50,958 bases of DNA from UBA1801 sp035353395 (GCA_035353395.1 DAOPZL010000016.1:1-50958); one strand, 5' to 3'; shown: positions 9,700-18,918, counted from the stretch's first letter. The notes: a model not told the origin generated them from the sequence alone. Program-made: numbers and translations.

Positions 9700-10827
9700 A
9701 TGAACTTTCAGGTACAGGTTTCCAAAGAACGTCTTGATAAGACCTTGGGAATCCTCAAGCACGCCCTCGAGCGGCGCGTCACGCTGCCGATCCTCCAGCA
9801 CGTCCTGATGGAAGTGAAGGAACAGGAAATGATCCTGAAGGCCACGGACATGGAACTGGCCTTCGAGGCCACGGTCCCCGTGGAAGGGAAGGGCACCAAG
9901 ATCGCCGCCATCCCCGGCAAGAAGTTCGTCGAGACCGTGCGGATCTACCCCGACGGCCTGCTGACGCTGGAGTGGCCGGATGCCGGGAACCGCTTGTGGC
10001 TCCGCGCGAAAGGCTTCAATTCGGAGCACAACATCCAGCCGGGCGAAGGCTTCCCTGAGCTTCCCAAGCCCGACGAGTCCCTCCCGAGCATCAAGGTCCC
10101 CTTGCAGTCCTTCAGGAAGGCCATCCAGCTCGGTTCCATCTCCGTGAGCAAGGACGCCACCAAGCCGGCGCTGTCGGGCGTCCTCCTCCACATCTCGAAG
10201 TCCTTCATCCGCGTCGTCTCCACCGACGGCTTCCGCCTGGCCGTGGTGGAAGTGCCCGCCGAGACCGGCCTCCAGAGCGACGCCCGGCTGATCGTCCCCA
10301 AGCGGGCCCTGGACCTGCTCCCCGCGTCCCTGGCGGACGACGGCCAGCTCACGCTCTCCTGGGACGACCGGAGCCTGTTCATGGAGCAGCCCGGCCTCAA
10401 GTTCTCGACCCGGCGCGTCACGGGCAACTATCCCGCGTACGAGAAGGTGCTGCCCGCGGATCTCCCGCGCCGCGTCATCATCGACCGGGAGGACTTCCTG
10501 CGCACCCTCCGGATCGTGGGGCTGAAGAAGGACGACTACAACAAGAACGTCCGGCTCTTCTTCGAATTCCCGAACCTGCGCGTCTTCTTCCAGCATCCCG
10601 ACGAGGGCGTGAACCAGGGCACCATCGGCTTCAGCGGCGAGGAGCAGCCCCTGGAACTGGCCTTCAACATCGACTACCTGACCGAGCTACTCGAGCGCCT
10701 TCCCGGCGAGGAGGTCGTCTACCAGTTCAGGGACGACGTGGGGCAGGGCATCTTCATGTCGCCCAGCATCGAGGACATGAGCTTCCGCTACGTCCTCATG
10801 CCTGTTAAGTTCGCCAGCCCGAGCTGA
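9700..10827 (+). CDS. dnaN: DNA polymerase III beta sliding clamp
   Basis: A 375-residue clamp of normal length that tethers the replicative polymerase. The start MNFQVQVSKERLDKTLGIL and the inner LERRVTLPILQHVLMEV match the first clamp domain. The protein ends in a clamp-like VLMPVKF. AGGGTGA precedes the ATG. gyrB follows after 43 bases, so recF, which often sits here, is absent. Confidence 0.96.
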   Translation: MNFQVQVSKERLDKTLGILKHALERRVTLPILQHVLMEVKEQEMILKATDMELAFEATVPVEGKGTKIAAIPGKKFVETVRIYPDGLLTLEWPDAGNRLWLRAKGFNSEHNIQPGEGFPELPKPDESLPSIKVPLQSFRKAIQLGSISVSKDATKPALSGVLLHISKSFIRVVSTDGFRLAVVEVPAETGLQSDARLIVPKRALDLLPASLADDGQLTLSWDDRSLFMEQPGLKFSTRRVTGNYPAYEKVLPADLPRRVIIDREDFLRTLRIVGLKKDDYNKNVRLFFEFPNLRVFFQHPDEGVNQGTIGFSGEEQPLELAFNIDYLTELLERLPGEEVVYQFRDDVGQGIFMSPSIEDMSFRYVLMPVKFASPS

Positions 10828-10870
10828 TCCTCCCGGCTCATTGTCCTTGTCATCCGAAAAGCGAGTCTTG

Positions 10871-13387
10871 ATGTCTTCTGATACCCCCGTTCGTTCCGAG
10901 CAGGCCTCTGCCAACTCCTACACCGCCGACAACATCACTGTCCTGAGGGACCTCGAAGCCGTGAGGAAGCGGCCGGGGATGTACATCGGGGACACGGACG
11001 ACGGGAACGGCCTCCACCAGATGGTCTACGAGGTCGTCGACAACGCCGTGGACGAGGCGCTCGCGGGCTACTGCACCCGCGTGGACGTCTACATCCACGA
11101 CGACGGCAGCTGCACGATCGAGGACAACGGGCGCGGCATCCCCACGGACCTGCACAAGGAGGAGAACCGCAGCGCCGCGGAGGTCATCATGACCGTCCTC
11201 CACGCCGGCGGGAAGTTCGACGACAACTCCTACAAGATCTCGGGCGGCCTCCACGGCGTGGGCGTCTCCTGCGTGAACGCCCTGTCCGAGCGCCTCTGGC
11301 TGACGGTCTGGCGGGACGGCAAGGAGCACGCCATGTCCTTCACCCGGGGCAAGGCCGATGCGCCCCTGTCGGTGGTCGGTCCCACCACCCGCCGCGGCAC
11401 GCGGGTCCGCTTCAAGCCGGACAGCGAGATCTTCCACGAGGTCCTGGACTTCTCCTTCGACATCCTCAGCCAGCGCCTGCGCGAGCTCAGCTACCTCAAC
11501 AAGGGCGTCCACATCCGCATCACGGACGAACGCAACGGGGAGAACCACGACTTCCTGAACGCCGGCGGCATCGACGCCTTCGTGGAGCACCTCAACCGGA
11601 ACAAGACGGTCCTCCATCGTCCTCCCATCCACATCGAGGACGTCAAGAACGACACGACGGTCGAAGTGTCCATGCAGTGGAACGACTCCTACCAGGAGAC
11701 CCTCTTCTGCTTCACCAACAACATCCGGAACCGCGACGGGGGGACCCACCTGGAGGGCTTCCGGGCCGCCATGACCCGCGTCATCAACACCTACGCCGAG
11801 AAGAACAACCTCCTGAAGTCCGGCAAGGTGAGCCTCTCCGGGGAGGACGTCCGCGAGGGCCTCACGGCGGTGATCTCGGCGAAGGTCCCGGATCCCAAGT
11901 TCAGCAGCCAGACCAAGGACAAGCTGGTCTCCAGCGAGGTCAAGGGCATCGTCCAGACGGTGGTCTACGAGAAGCTGAACACCTTCTTCGAGGAGAACCC
12001 GAGGGAGGCCAAGGCGATCCTGGAGAAGGCCATCGAGGCCGCAAGGGCGCGCGAGGCGGCCCGGAAGGCCCGGGACCTGACCCGGCGCAAGGGGAGCCTG
12101 GACAGCGCGGGCCTGCCGGGCAAGCTGGCCGACTGCCAGGAGAAGGACCCGGCCCTCTGCGAGATCTTCCTGGTGGAGGGCGATTCCGCCGGCGGCTCGG
12201 CCAAGCAGGGCCGCAGCCGCACGACCCAGGCCATCCTCCCCCTGCGGGGCAAGGTCCTGAACGTCGAGAAGGCCCGCTTCGACAAGATCGTGGCGAACCA
12301 GGAGCTCCGCCTCATGATCCAGGCCTTCGGGGCCGGCATCGGCCAGGAGGAGTTCAAGGTCGAGAACCTCCGCTACCACAAGATCGTGCTCATGACGGAC
12401 GCCGACGTGGACGGGAGCCACATCCGCACCCTGCTGCTGACGTTCTTCTACCGGCAGATGCCGGAGCTGGTGCACCGCGGCTACGTCTACATCGCCCAGC
12501 CGCCGCTCTACAAGGTCAAGAAGGGCAAGCAGGAGCGCTACCTCAAGGACGAGCGGGCCCTGGAGGAGTACCTGTTCCACAAGGCGCTGGACGGCTGGAC
12601 CCTGACCCTGCCTTCGGGGGCGGAGCTGAAGGACGCCTCCCTCGTCCGCGAGATGAAGAAGTGGGGCGAAGTCAAGCATTTGTACTCGAAGCTGGAGCGC
12701 AGGGGCTACAACGACGTCCTGGTGGACGCCCTTCTCGCGGAAGGCCTCCTGGACGAGAACCGCTTCCACTCCGCGGAGAGCGTGGCGGAACTCGGGCAGC
12801 GCCTGACCGAGCGGAGCCTCGGGCACGTGGAGCTGGAGACGATCGAGGCCTACGAGGCCGAGAACCAGACCGTGCCGGCCGAGCACATCCTCAAGCTCAC
12901 CCGCATGCACATGGCCCGCTCCATCACCCTCCGGATCGACCCCCGCGTGGCGCTCTGGGGCGAGTTCCGCCGCCTCCTGGCCCTGAAGCACGACCTGGCC
13001 GTCTTCCAGGGCGGCGAACTGAAGCTGCGCCGGACCTCGCAGGCCGCCAAGCCCCTGGAGGAGGGCGAGGAGGCCGAGGAGGCGGCGATCACCAGAGCCC
13101 AGCCCAGGGAGATGACCTTCTCCAAGGCCGAGGACCTGCTCGCGTCCATCCTCGAGGAGGGCAAGCGGGGCCTGAGCATCCAGCGCTACAAGGGGCTGGG
13201 GGAGATGAACCCCGAGCAGCTCTGGGAGACCACCATGGATCCCGAGCGCCGGACCCTGCTGAAGGTCCAGGTGGACGACGCGGTGGAGGCGGACGAGATC
13301 TTCACGATCCTCATGGGGGACGCCGTCGAGCCTCGCCGCCGCTTCATCGAGAACAACGCCCTCCTGGCGGAGAACCTGGACGTCTAG
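10871..13387 (+). CDS. gyrB: DNA gyrase subunit B
   Basis: An 838-residue ATPase subunit of gyrase. The GHKL ATPase domain starts LEAVRKRPGMYIGDTDDGNG and includes EVVDNAVDEALAG. The TOPRIM domain carries EGDSAGGSAKQGRSR and DADVDGSHIRTLLLTF. The C terminus has QRYKGLGEMNPEQLW. About 838 residues is slightly longer than the usual 800 or so, with an extra segment around residues 585-760 between the TOPRIM motifs and the tail, as in many Gram-negative GyrB. ATG 10871 was preferred over an in-frame TTG at 10841 because it is the nearest ATG before the conserved region. Confidence 0.95.
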   Translation: MSSDTPVRSEQASANSYTADNITVLRDLEAVRKRPGMYIGDTDDGNGLHQMVYEVVDNAVDEALAGYCTRVDVYIHDDGSCTIEDNGRGIPTDLHKEENRSAAEVIMTVLHAGGKFDDNSYKISGGLHGVGVSCVNALSERLWLTVWRDGKEHAMSFTRGKADAPLSVVGPTTRRGTRVRFKPDSEIFHEVLDFSFDILSQRLRELSYLNKGVHIRITDERNGENHDFLNAGGIDAFVEHLNRNKTVLHRPPIHIEDVKNDTTVEVSMQWNDSYQETLFCFTNNIRNRDGGTHLEGFRAAMTRVINTYAEKNNLLKSGKVSLSGEDVREGLTAVISAKVPDPKFSSQTKDKLVSSEVKGIVQTVVYEKLNTFFEENPREAKAILEKAIEAARAREAARKARDLTRRKGSLDSAGLPGKLADCQEKDPALCEIFLVEGDSAGGSAKQGRSRTTQAILPLRGKVLNVEKARFDKIVANQELRLMIQAFGAGIGQEEFKVENLRYHKIVLMTDADVDGSHIRTLLLTFFYRQMPELVHRGYVYIAQPPLYKVKKGKQERYLKDERALEEYLFHKALDGWTLTLPSGAELKDASLVREMKKWGEVKHLYSKLERRGYNDVLVDALLAEGLLDENRFHSAESVAELGQRLTERSLGHVELETIEAYEAENQTVPAEHILKLTRMHMARSITLRIDPRVALWGEFRRLLALKHDLAVFQGGELKLRRTSQAAKPLEEGEEAEEAAITRAQPREMTFSKAEDLLASILEEGKRGLSIQRYKGLGEMNPEQLWETTMDPERRTLLKVQVDDAVEADEIFTILMGDAVEPRRRFIENNALLAENLDV

Positions 13388-13511
13388 TTTGAAAACCCCT
13401 CCGGAGACACAGCGAGAAGAGACACCCGTCCATTCCTTTTCTTCGCGTTCCCTCCGTGCATGATCCCGGTGACCTCCGCGTCTCCGTGGTGATTTCCTCT
13501 TGAGGTTCCAC
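13388..13511. repeat. gyrB-gyrA spacer resembling a dispersed intergenic repeat
   Basis: It contains cttttcttcgcgttccctcc and, further on, cctccgcgtctccgtggtga. Its reverse strand translates as TTETRR...TEGTRRKG. I recognise this as the style of a dispersed intergenic element seen in many unrelated environmental bacteria. Only one copy is in this window. The SD and start of gyrA lie at its right end. Confidence 0.35.
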
Positions 13512-13519
13512 GTGGAACA
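13504..13519. promoter_or_regulatory. parS-like palindrome over the gyrA start
   Basis: GGTTCCACGTGGAACA matches TGTTCCACGTGGAACA at 15 of 16 positions. It covers part of the ribosome binding site and the GTG start of gyrA, so bound ParB might affect gyrA expression. Confidence 0.7.
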
Positions 13520-16148
13520 ACAGCAGCCCAAGCCCCAGCGCATCGACCCCATCGAGATCGAGAAGGAGATGCGGAAGTCCTACCTCGACTACTCCATGAG
13601 CGTGATCGTGGGCCGTGCCCTCCCGGATGTGCGGGACGGCCTCAAGCCCGTGCACCGCCGCGTGCTCTACGCCATGAACGAGTCCGGGAACCTGTGGAAC
13701 CGCGCCTACCGCAAGTCGGCCCGCACGGTCGGCGACGTGATGGGGAAGTACCACCCCCACGGCGACTCCGCCATCTACGACACCCTGGTCCGCCTGGCGC
13801 AGCCCTTCTCCATGCGCCACGTGCTGGTGGACGGCCAGGGGAACTTCGGCTCCATCGACGGCGACAGCGCGGCGGCCATGCGCTACACCGAGGCCCGCAT
13901 GTCCCGGCTGGCCTCCGAGATGCTGGAGGACATCGACCAGGAGACCGTGGACTTCGGCCCCAACTACGACGACAGCCTCCAGGAGCCCCTGGTCCTCCCC
14001 ACCCGCTTCCCCAACCTCCTGGTCAACGGCAGCCAGGGGATCGCCGTGGGCATGGCCACGAGCATCCCGCCCCACAACCTCCGGGAGTGCTGCGGCGCCC
14101 TCATGGCCCTCATCGACGACCCCGGCCTGGGGCTCGAAGAGATCATGACCTACATCAAGGGGCCCGACTTCCCGCTGGGGGGCCTGATGCTGGGCACCGA
14201 GGGGGTCGTGGACGCCTACCGCACCGGGCGCGGGCGCTGCATCGTCCGCGCCAAGAGCCATCTCGAGACCGTCCGCGTCAAGAACAAGGGGGAGCTCGAG
14301 CAGCTGGTCTTCACGGAGCTGCCCTACCAGGTCAACAAGGCCACGCTCATCGAGAAGATCGCCGACCTGGTCCACGAGAAGAAGATCGACGGCATCGGCG
14401 ATCTCCGGGACGAGTCCGACCGGGAGGGCATCCGGCTGGTGGTCGAGCTCAAGAAGAACGAGCCCAGCGACATCGTCCTCAACCAGCTCTACCAGCTCAC
14501 GGCGCTCCAGAGCAGCTTCCCGATCATCATGCTCTGCATCGTGAACGGCTCCCCCCGGGTCTGCACCCTGCGGGAGATCCTGAAGGAGTTCCTCGGGTTC
14601 CGCCGGGAGGTGGTCACCCGCCGGACCATGTTCCTGCTCCGGAAGGCCGAGGAGCGCCACCACATCCTGCTGGGCCTCAAGATCGCCCTGGACTGGCTGG
14701 ATGCCGTCATCAAGCTGATCCGGGCCGCCAAGTCGCCCGAGGAGGCCAAGCAGGGCCTGATGGAAGGCGCCTTCGCGACGGCCGCGGCCCTCAAGAAGAA
14801 CCCCGCCCTCGCCCTCTCGGACAAGCAGGCCCAGGCCATCCTGGACATGCGCCTGCAGCGCCTCACGGGCCTCGAGCGGGAGAAGATCCTCGAGGAGCTG
14901 GCCGAGGTGGAGAAGACCATCGCCTACCTGAACGCGATCCTGGCCGACGACGCGATGCTCATGAAGGTCATCCGCGAGGAGCTCCAGGCCGTCTCCGACC
15001 AGTTCGGGGATGCCCGCCGCACCGAGATCGTCGGCTTCTCCGGCGAGATCCGCATGGAGGACGTGGTGCCCGACGATCCCATGGTCGTCACCATGTCCAA
15101 GGCGGGCTACATCAAGCGCACGGAGCTCTCCGTCTACCGCCGCCAGAAGCGGGGCGGGAAGGGCAAGCTGGGCATGAAGACCAAGGACGAGGACTTCGTC
15201 GAGCAGCTCTTCCTGACCAAGGCCCACGACACCCTGCTGGTGTTCACGGACCGGGGCTACGCCTACGCCCTGAAGGTCTACGACATCCCCGAGAGCGGCG
15301 CCGCCAACCGGGGCAAGCACATCAAGAACCTCGTCTCCCTGAAGGACGAGGAGAAGGTCGTCACCCTCATGGCCCTGCGGGACTTCCCGGAGGACCACTA
15401 CCTCTTCTTCGCCACCAGCGACGGCACCGTCAAGAAGACGGCCCTCGCGGCCTACGCCAACATCCGCTCCAACGGCATCATCGCCCTCAACATCGAGGAG
15501 GGGAACGCCCTCATCGCCGTGCGGGTCTCCACCGGGAACCAGCAGATCATCCTGATCAGCGCCCAGGGCAAGGCCATCCGCTTCTCGGAGGAGGACGTGC
15601 GCCCCATGGGCCGCGTGACCTCCGGCGTGCGGGGCATGCGGCTGGGCTCCGGCGACCACCTCGTGGACATGGAAGTGGCCGACTCCTTGCCGGACCTGCC
15701 CGAGGGCATGGAAGCCGACGAGAGCACCGAGGCGCACGGCATGCTGCTCACGGTCACCGAGAAGGGCTACGGCAAGCGCTCCCTGCTCCAGGACTACCGG
15801 CTGCAGGGCCGGGGCGGCACGGGGGTCATCAACATCCGCGCCGGGGTCCGCAACGGCTCCGTGGTGGGTTCCGTCCTGGTCAAGCCGGGCGAGGGCTGCC
15901 TCCTGATCTCCCAGGAAGGCATGGTGATCCGCTTCGCCATCGACGAGGTGCGCAAGACGGGCCGGGCCGCCATGGGCGTGAAGCTCCTGAACCTGGCCTC
16001 GGACAGCGACCGGGTGGTGGGCCTCGCCATGATCGACGCCTCCGCCCAGGCCCTGGACGAGGAGGAAGTGGATCTCATCGGCGATGCCGAGACCGCCCAG
16101 CCGGGACCGGACGAGTCGGGCGAGCCCCAGAAGCTGGAACTGGACTGA
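13512..16148 (+). CDS. gyrA: DNA gyrase subunit A
   Basis: An 878-residue breakage-reunion subunit. The N terminus has SYLDYSMSVIVGRALPDVRD. The quinolone-resistance region HGDSAIYDTLVRLAQPF keeps the serine and aspartate associated with drug sensitivity. The catalytic tyrosine is in AAMRYTEAR. The C-terminal wrapping domain contains the GyrA box QKRGGKG, which separates it from ParC. I chose GTG at 13512 because TTGAGG sits 6 bases upstream; an in-frame TTG at 13500 has no good ribosome binding site. The acidic tail ends about residue 878. Confidence 0.95.
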   Translation: MEQQQPKPQRIDPIEIEKEMRKSYLDYSMSVIVGRALPDVRDGLKPVHRRVLYAMNESGNLWNRAYRKSARTVGDVMGKYHPHGDSAIYDTLVRLAQPFSMRHVLVDGQGNFGSIDGDSAAAMRYTEARMSRLASEMLEDIDQETVDFGPNYDDSLQEPLVLPTRFPNLLVNGSQGIAVGMATSIPPHNLRECCGALMALIDDPGLGLEEIMTYIKGPDFPLGGLMLGTEGVVDAYRTGRGRCIVRAKSHLETVRVKNKGELEQLVFTELPYQVNKATLIEKIADLVHEKKIDGIGDLRDESDREGIRLVVELKKNEPSDIVLNQLYQLTALQSSFPIIMLCIVNGSPRVCTLREILKEFLGFRREVVTRRTMFLLRKAEERHHILLGLKIALDWLDAVIKLIRAAKSPEEAKQGLMEGAFATAAALKKNPALALSDKQAQAILDMRLQRLTGLEREKILEELAEVEKTIAYLNAILADDAMLMKVIREELQAVSDQFGDARRTEIVGFSGEIRMEDVVPDDPMVVTMSKAGYIKRTELSVYRRQKRGGKGKLGMKTKDEDFVEQLFLTKAHDTLLVFTDRGYAYALKVYDIPESGAANRGKHIKNLVSLKDEEKVVTLMALRDFPEDHYLFFATSDGTVKKTALAAYANIRSNGIIALNIEEGNALIAVRVSTGNQQIILISAQGKAIRFSEEDVRPMGRVTSGVRGMRLGSGDHLVDMEVADSLPDLPEGMEADESTEAHGMLLTVTEKGYGKRSLLQDYRLQGRGGTGVINIRAGVRNGSVVGSVLVKPGEGCLLISQEGMVIRFAIDEVRKTGRAAMGVKLLNLASDSDRVVGLAMIDASAQALDEEEVDLIGDAETAQPGPDESGEPQKLELD

Positions 16149-16155
16149 CGCACCG

Positions 16156-16182
16156 GGTCCGGGGGGGCGGCCCTCCCGGACC
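16156..16182 (+). terminator. Hairpin after gyrA
   Basis: GGTCCGGG and CCCGGACC form a perfect 8-base stem, extended inward by G-C pairs, 8 bases past the gyrA stop. There is no T-tract, so it may be a weak terminator or only an RNA-end stabiliser. Confidence 0.4.
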
Positions 16183-16203
16183 TCCGGACGCACGGGAGGG
16201 CCC

Positions 16204-16581
16204 ATGACGATCACGGTAGGCCAGGACTTCACCTTCGAGAAGGTCGCGGAGCCGAGGGAATCGGCGGCCGCGCTGGGTTCCGGCGGCCTGGAGGTCTTCT
16301 CCACCCCTTCCCTGGTGGCGCTCTTCGAAGTCACCGCCAAGCGGGGAGTCGACGCCCTCCTGCCCGAGGGCCACAGCACCGTGGGCATCGAGATCCAGGT
16401 GAAGCACCAGAAGGCCACGCGGATCGGGAAGAAGGTGCGCTGCACGGCCACCGTGACGGCCGTGGAGGGCAGGAAGATCAGCTTCTCGGGGGAGATGTGG
16501 GACGAGGACGGAAGGATCGGCGTCGGGACCCACACCCGCTGCGTCGTGAACGACGAGGAGTTCCTCAAGCGCCTGGGGTAG
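16204..16581 (+). CDS. FlK-like hotdog-fold thioesterase
   Basis: A 125-residue hotdog protein resembling fluoroacetyl-CoA thioesterase FlK and its relatives, which hydrolyse acyl-CoA. The FlK catalytic set Thr-Glu-His can be placed: T in FSTPSLVALFE (about residue 36), E at the end of that segment, and H in VKHQKATRIG (about residue 70). The natural substrate of this group is mostly unknown. GGGAGGG lies right before the ATG. It is the first gene after gyrA and may form a pair with the next gene, 43 bases on. Confidence 0.7.
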   Translation: MTITVGQDFTFEKVAEPRESAAALGSGGLEVFSTPSLVALFEVTAKRGVDALLPEGHSTVGIEIQVKHQKATRIGKKVRCTATVTAVEGRKISFSGEMWDEDGRIGVGTHTRCVVNDEEFLKRLG

Positions 16582-16624
16582 GGCACCGGGGCGCGCGCCC
16601 CGCCGGCCGTCATGGAGAGGGATC

Positions 16625-17299
16625 GTGCAGAGCCTGAGAAGACATCAGGGGCCCGCCTCCTTCTGGGGGCTCCTGGCCGTGGTGCTGGTGGCCCGCTACG
16701 CCTGCCACGCGCTCATGCTCCTGGTCGTCCTCCTCCACGAGGGCGTCCCGGCGCCGGCCCTGCCGGACCTGGTCCTCTCCTGGGTGCCCTACCACGAGGG
16801 CCTGGCCCGCTGGAACTACATCCTCTGGATCCTGTGCTACGTGCCGGGAGCCCTCTACATCGGCTGGCGGGACCGGGACCTCTTCCTCCGCTTCCTGGTC
16901 CTGGACGGCCTCCTGGCCCTGCTGCGGGGGCTCATGATCCCCCTCACCACCCTGGGCCCGGTCGTGGGCCCCGACCTGAACGCAGGTCGTGGGTTCCCCC
17001 TCTGGTCCACCTGGCTGTCCCTCCTGGATCCGGTATCGGCCGTCTTCGGCAATGCCGCCGGGATCTACCTCACCAAGGACCTCTTCTTCTCGGGGCACGT
17101 CGCCACGACCTTCCTGCTGTACCTCTTCTCGCGGCGGCTGGGACGCGCCTCCCGGGTCTTCCTCGGCCTCAACCTCTTCACCACGGCCGTGGTCTTCCTG
17201 GCCCACCTCCACTACACCATCGACGTGGTGGGCGCCTATGCGGTCACCTACGGCCTCTACCGGGCGGGGGTGAAGGCGGGGCTGGTCCCGCCGGCCTGA
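16625..17299 (+). CDS. PAP2-like integral membrane phosphatase/phosphotransferase (sphingomyelin-synthase type)
   Basis: A 224-residue protein with about six membrane helices. The C-terminal half has the PAP2_C/sphingomyelin-synthase type residues: FFSGHVATTFLLYL (about residue 160) and HLHYTIDVVGAY (about residue 200). The His...His...Asp triad can act on a phospho-lipid. A charged loop LRGLMIPLTTLGP is also typical. The likely role is in lipid head-group transfer or dephosphorylation; the substrate cannot be told. The start is GTG 16625 behind GAGAGGG. It converges with AMMECR1, with 2 bases between stops. Confidence 0.65.
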   Translation: MQSLRRHQGPASFWGLLAVVLVARYACHALMLLVVLLHEGVPAPALPDLVLSWVPYHEGLARWNYILWILCYVPGALYIGWRDRDLFLRFLVLDGLLALLRGLMIPLTTLGPVVGPDLNAGRGFPLWSTWLSLLDPVSAVFGNAAGIYLTKDLFFSGHVATTFLLYLFSRRLGRASRVFLGLNLFTTAVVFLAHLHYTIDVVGAYAVTYGLYRAGVKAGLVPPA

Positions 17300-17301
17300 A
17301 C

Positions 17302-17823
17302 TCAGCGGTGCCGGACGGTGGTGAACCTTTCCATCCTGAAGGACTCGCGCCGGGGATCGATGCCGGCCTTCCGGCAGGCGATGGCGATCTGGTCCTCCAC
17401 GGTGTCGATGGTCTCGATGTCCGGGAGGAGGACCCCGCGGCGCCCGTCCGGGGTCGAGACCAGGACGCCGTACTTCCGGACGTCCAGTTCCGCGGGGCCC
17501 TGGATGGGTTCCATGGGGGACAGGACGTCCACGTGGATCTCCAGGCCGTCCAGCTCCTCCGGGCGCACGGGAAGGAAGCGCGTGTCCCGGGCGCAGGCCG
17601 AGATGGCGTTGTGGACGATCTCCTCCTCGATCGTGTCGCGCCAGGGCTCCAGCGTCCCCTTGCAGCCCCGCAGGTCGCCCCCGCGGGTGTGGAGGCTCAC
17701 GAAGGTGGCGGCCCGCTCTCCCGCGAGGGCCTGGCGCAGCTCGGCGGGGATCTCGGCGGGCGGCGTCCCGTGCCGCACGTAGTGATGGATGGTCAGCCTG
17801 GCGAGTTCCACGCAAGGATCCAT
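17302..17823 (-). CDS. AMMECR1 domain protein (AmmeMemoRadiSam system protein A type)
   Basis: A 173-residue single-domain protein with the family hallmark LRGCKGTL (about residue 50; usual form LRGCIGT) and the PVRPEELDGLEIHVDVLSP region. This domain is often encoded with Memo and a radical SAM protein in the AmmeMemoRadiSam set, but neither partner is adjacent here. Function is not known; a role in RNA or cofactor modification has been suggested. GGAGGTG stands 5 bases before the ATG. It is divergent from the deoxyhypusine-synthase-like gene. Confidence 0.85.
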   Translation of the reverse strand: MDPCVELARLTIHHYVRHGTPPAEIPAELRQALAGERAATFVSLHTRGGDLRGCKGTLEPWRDTIEEEIVHNAISACARDTRFLPVRPEELDGLEIHVDVLSPMEPIQGPAELDVRKYGVLVSTPDGRRGVLLPDIETIDTVEDQIAIACRKAGIDPRRESFRMERFTTVRHR

Positions 17824-17873
17824 GAGGCACCTCCGGAATCGGACCGGCCTGGGGAGAAATCCGCAAGCTGGCG

Positions 17874-17879
17874 TACAAT
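17874..17879 (+). promoter_or_regulatory. -10-like hexamer before the DHS-like gene
   Basis: TACAAT lies 25 bases before the ATG at 17905. No convincing -35 hexamer is present at the right distance, so this is weak. Confidence 0.3.
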
Positions 17880-17904
17880 GGAAGTTTCGTCCAAGAGAGC
17901 CGCC

Positions 17905-18906
17905 ATGCCACGTGACACGAACCAAAAAGCGAACCTGGGCCCCGTCGGGTCCTTCATCCGGCACCACTTCCGCCACTTCAATGCCGCCACGGTGATCGAC
18001 GCCGCCGAGGGCTACCGGGCCTTCCTGGACCAGGGCGGCCGGATGATGATCAGCGTCGCCGGCGCCATGAGCACGGCGGAACTGGGGCTGTCCCTGGCGG
18101 AGATGATCCGCCGCGACAAGATCCACCTCATCGTCTGCACCGGCGCCAACCTGGAGGAGGACATCTTCAACCTCGTGGCCCACGACTTCTACGAGCGGGT
18201 CCCCCACTACCGGGACCTCACGCCCGCGGACGAGGAGGCCCTGCTCAACCGCCACATGAACCGGGTCACGGACACCTGCATCCCCGAGATGGAGGCCATG
18301 CGGCGCATCGAGAAGGCCATGCTGGACGTCTGGACCTGGGCCGACCGGGCGGGACAGCGCTTCTTCCCCCACGAGTTCTTCCAGCAGGTCCTCAAGTCCG
18401 GGGCCCTGGAGGCGTCCTACCAGATCGATCCCCGGGGTTCGTGGATGCTGGCGGCCCTGGAGAAGCAGGTGCCCATCGTGGTGCCCGGCTGGGAGGACAG
18501 CACCCTGGGGAACATGTTCGCGGCCGCCGTGATCCGCGGGGACGTGAAGAACGTCCATACCGTGCGCACCGGCATCGAGTACATGACCTGGCTGGCGGAC
18601 CACTACCGGAAGGTCACGAAGGAGGCCCCCCTGGGCATGTTCCAGATCGGGGGCGGCATCGCCGGCGACTTCCCCATCTGCGTGGTGCCCATGCTCCACC
18701 AGGACCTGGAGCTGACCGACGTGCCCCTCTGGGGCTACTTCTGCCAGATCAGCGACTCCACCACCAGCTACGGCTCCTACTCCGGCGCCGTCCCCAACGA
18801 GAAGATCACCTGGGGCAAGCTGGGCGTGGACACGCCCCGGTACATCATCGAGAGCGACGCCACCATCGTCGCCCCCCTGATGTTCGCCTACCTGCTGGGC
18901 TGGTAG
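17905..18906 (+). CDS. Deoxyhypusine-synthase family protein
   Basis: A 333-residue NAD-dependent aminobutyl-transferase fold. Visible family parts are MMISVAGAMSTAELG near residue 50, the LIVCTGANLEED region, IGGGIAGDF, and SGAVPNEKITWGKLG. The lysine of the last motif (residue 305) matches the catalytic lysine of deoxyhypusine synthase. Bacteria lack eIF5A, so the substrate here is unknown; a homospermidine-synthase-like use of spermidine is one option. AAGAGAG precedes the ATG. A strong hairpin follows the stop. Confidence 0.85.
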   Translation: MPRDTNQKANLGPVGSFIRHHFRHFNAATVIDAAEGYRAFLDQGGRMMISVAGAMSTAELGLSLAEMIRRDKIHLIVCTGANLEEDIFNLVAHDFYERVPHYRDLTPADEEALLNRHMNRVTDTCIPEMEAMRRIEKAMLDVWTWADRAGQRFFPHEFFQQVLKSGALEASYQIDPRGSWMLAALEKQVPIVVPGWEDSTLGNMFAAAVIRGDVKNVHTVRTGIEYMTWLADHYRKVTKEAPLGMFQIGGGIAGDFPICVVPMLHQDLELTDVPLWGYFCQISDSTTSYGSYSGAVPNEKITWGKLGVDTPRYIIESDATIVAPLMFAYLLGW

Positions 18907-18918
18907 GGGTTCCGGCCG

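Noticed and set aside
8111..10881. dnaA and gyrB both begin ATGTCTTCTGA
   Set aside because: Eleven shared bases at two starts are most simply chance plus similar codon choice; no wider similarity follows.
13344..16613. A very long open frame on the minus strand opposite gyrA
   Set aside because: It is a GC-rich shadow of gyrA with no protein-like motifs. The same holds for other long antisense frames.
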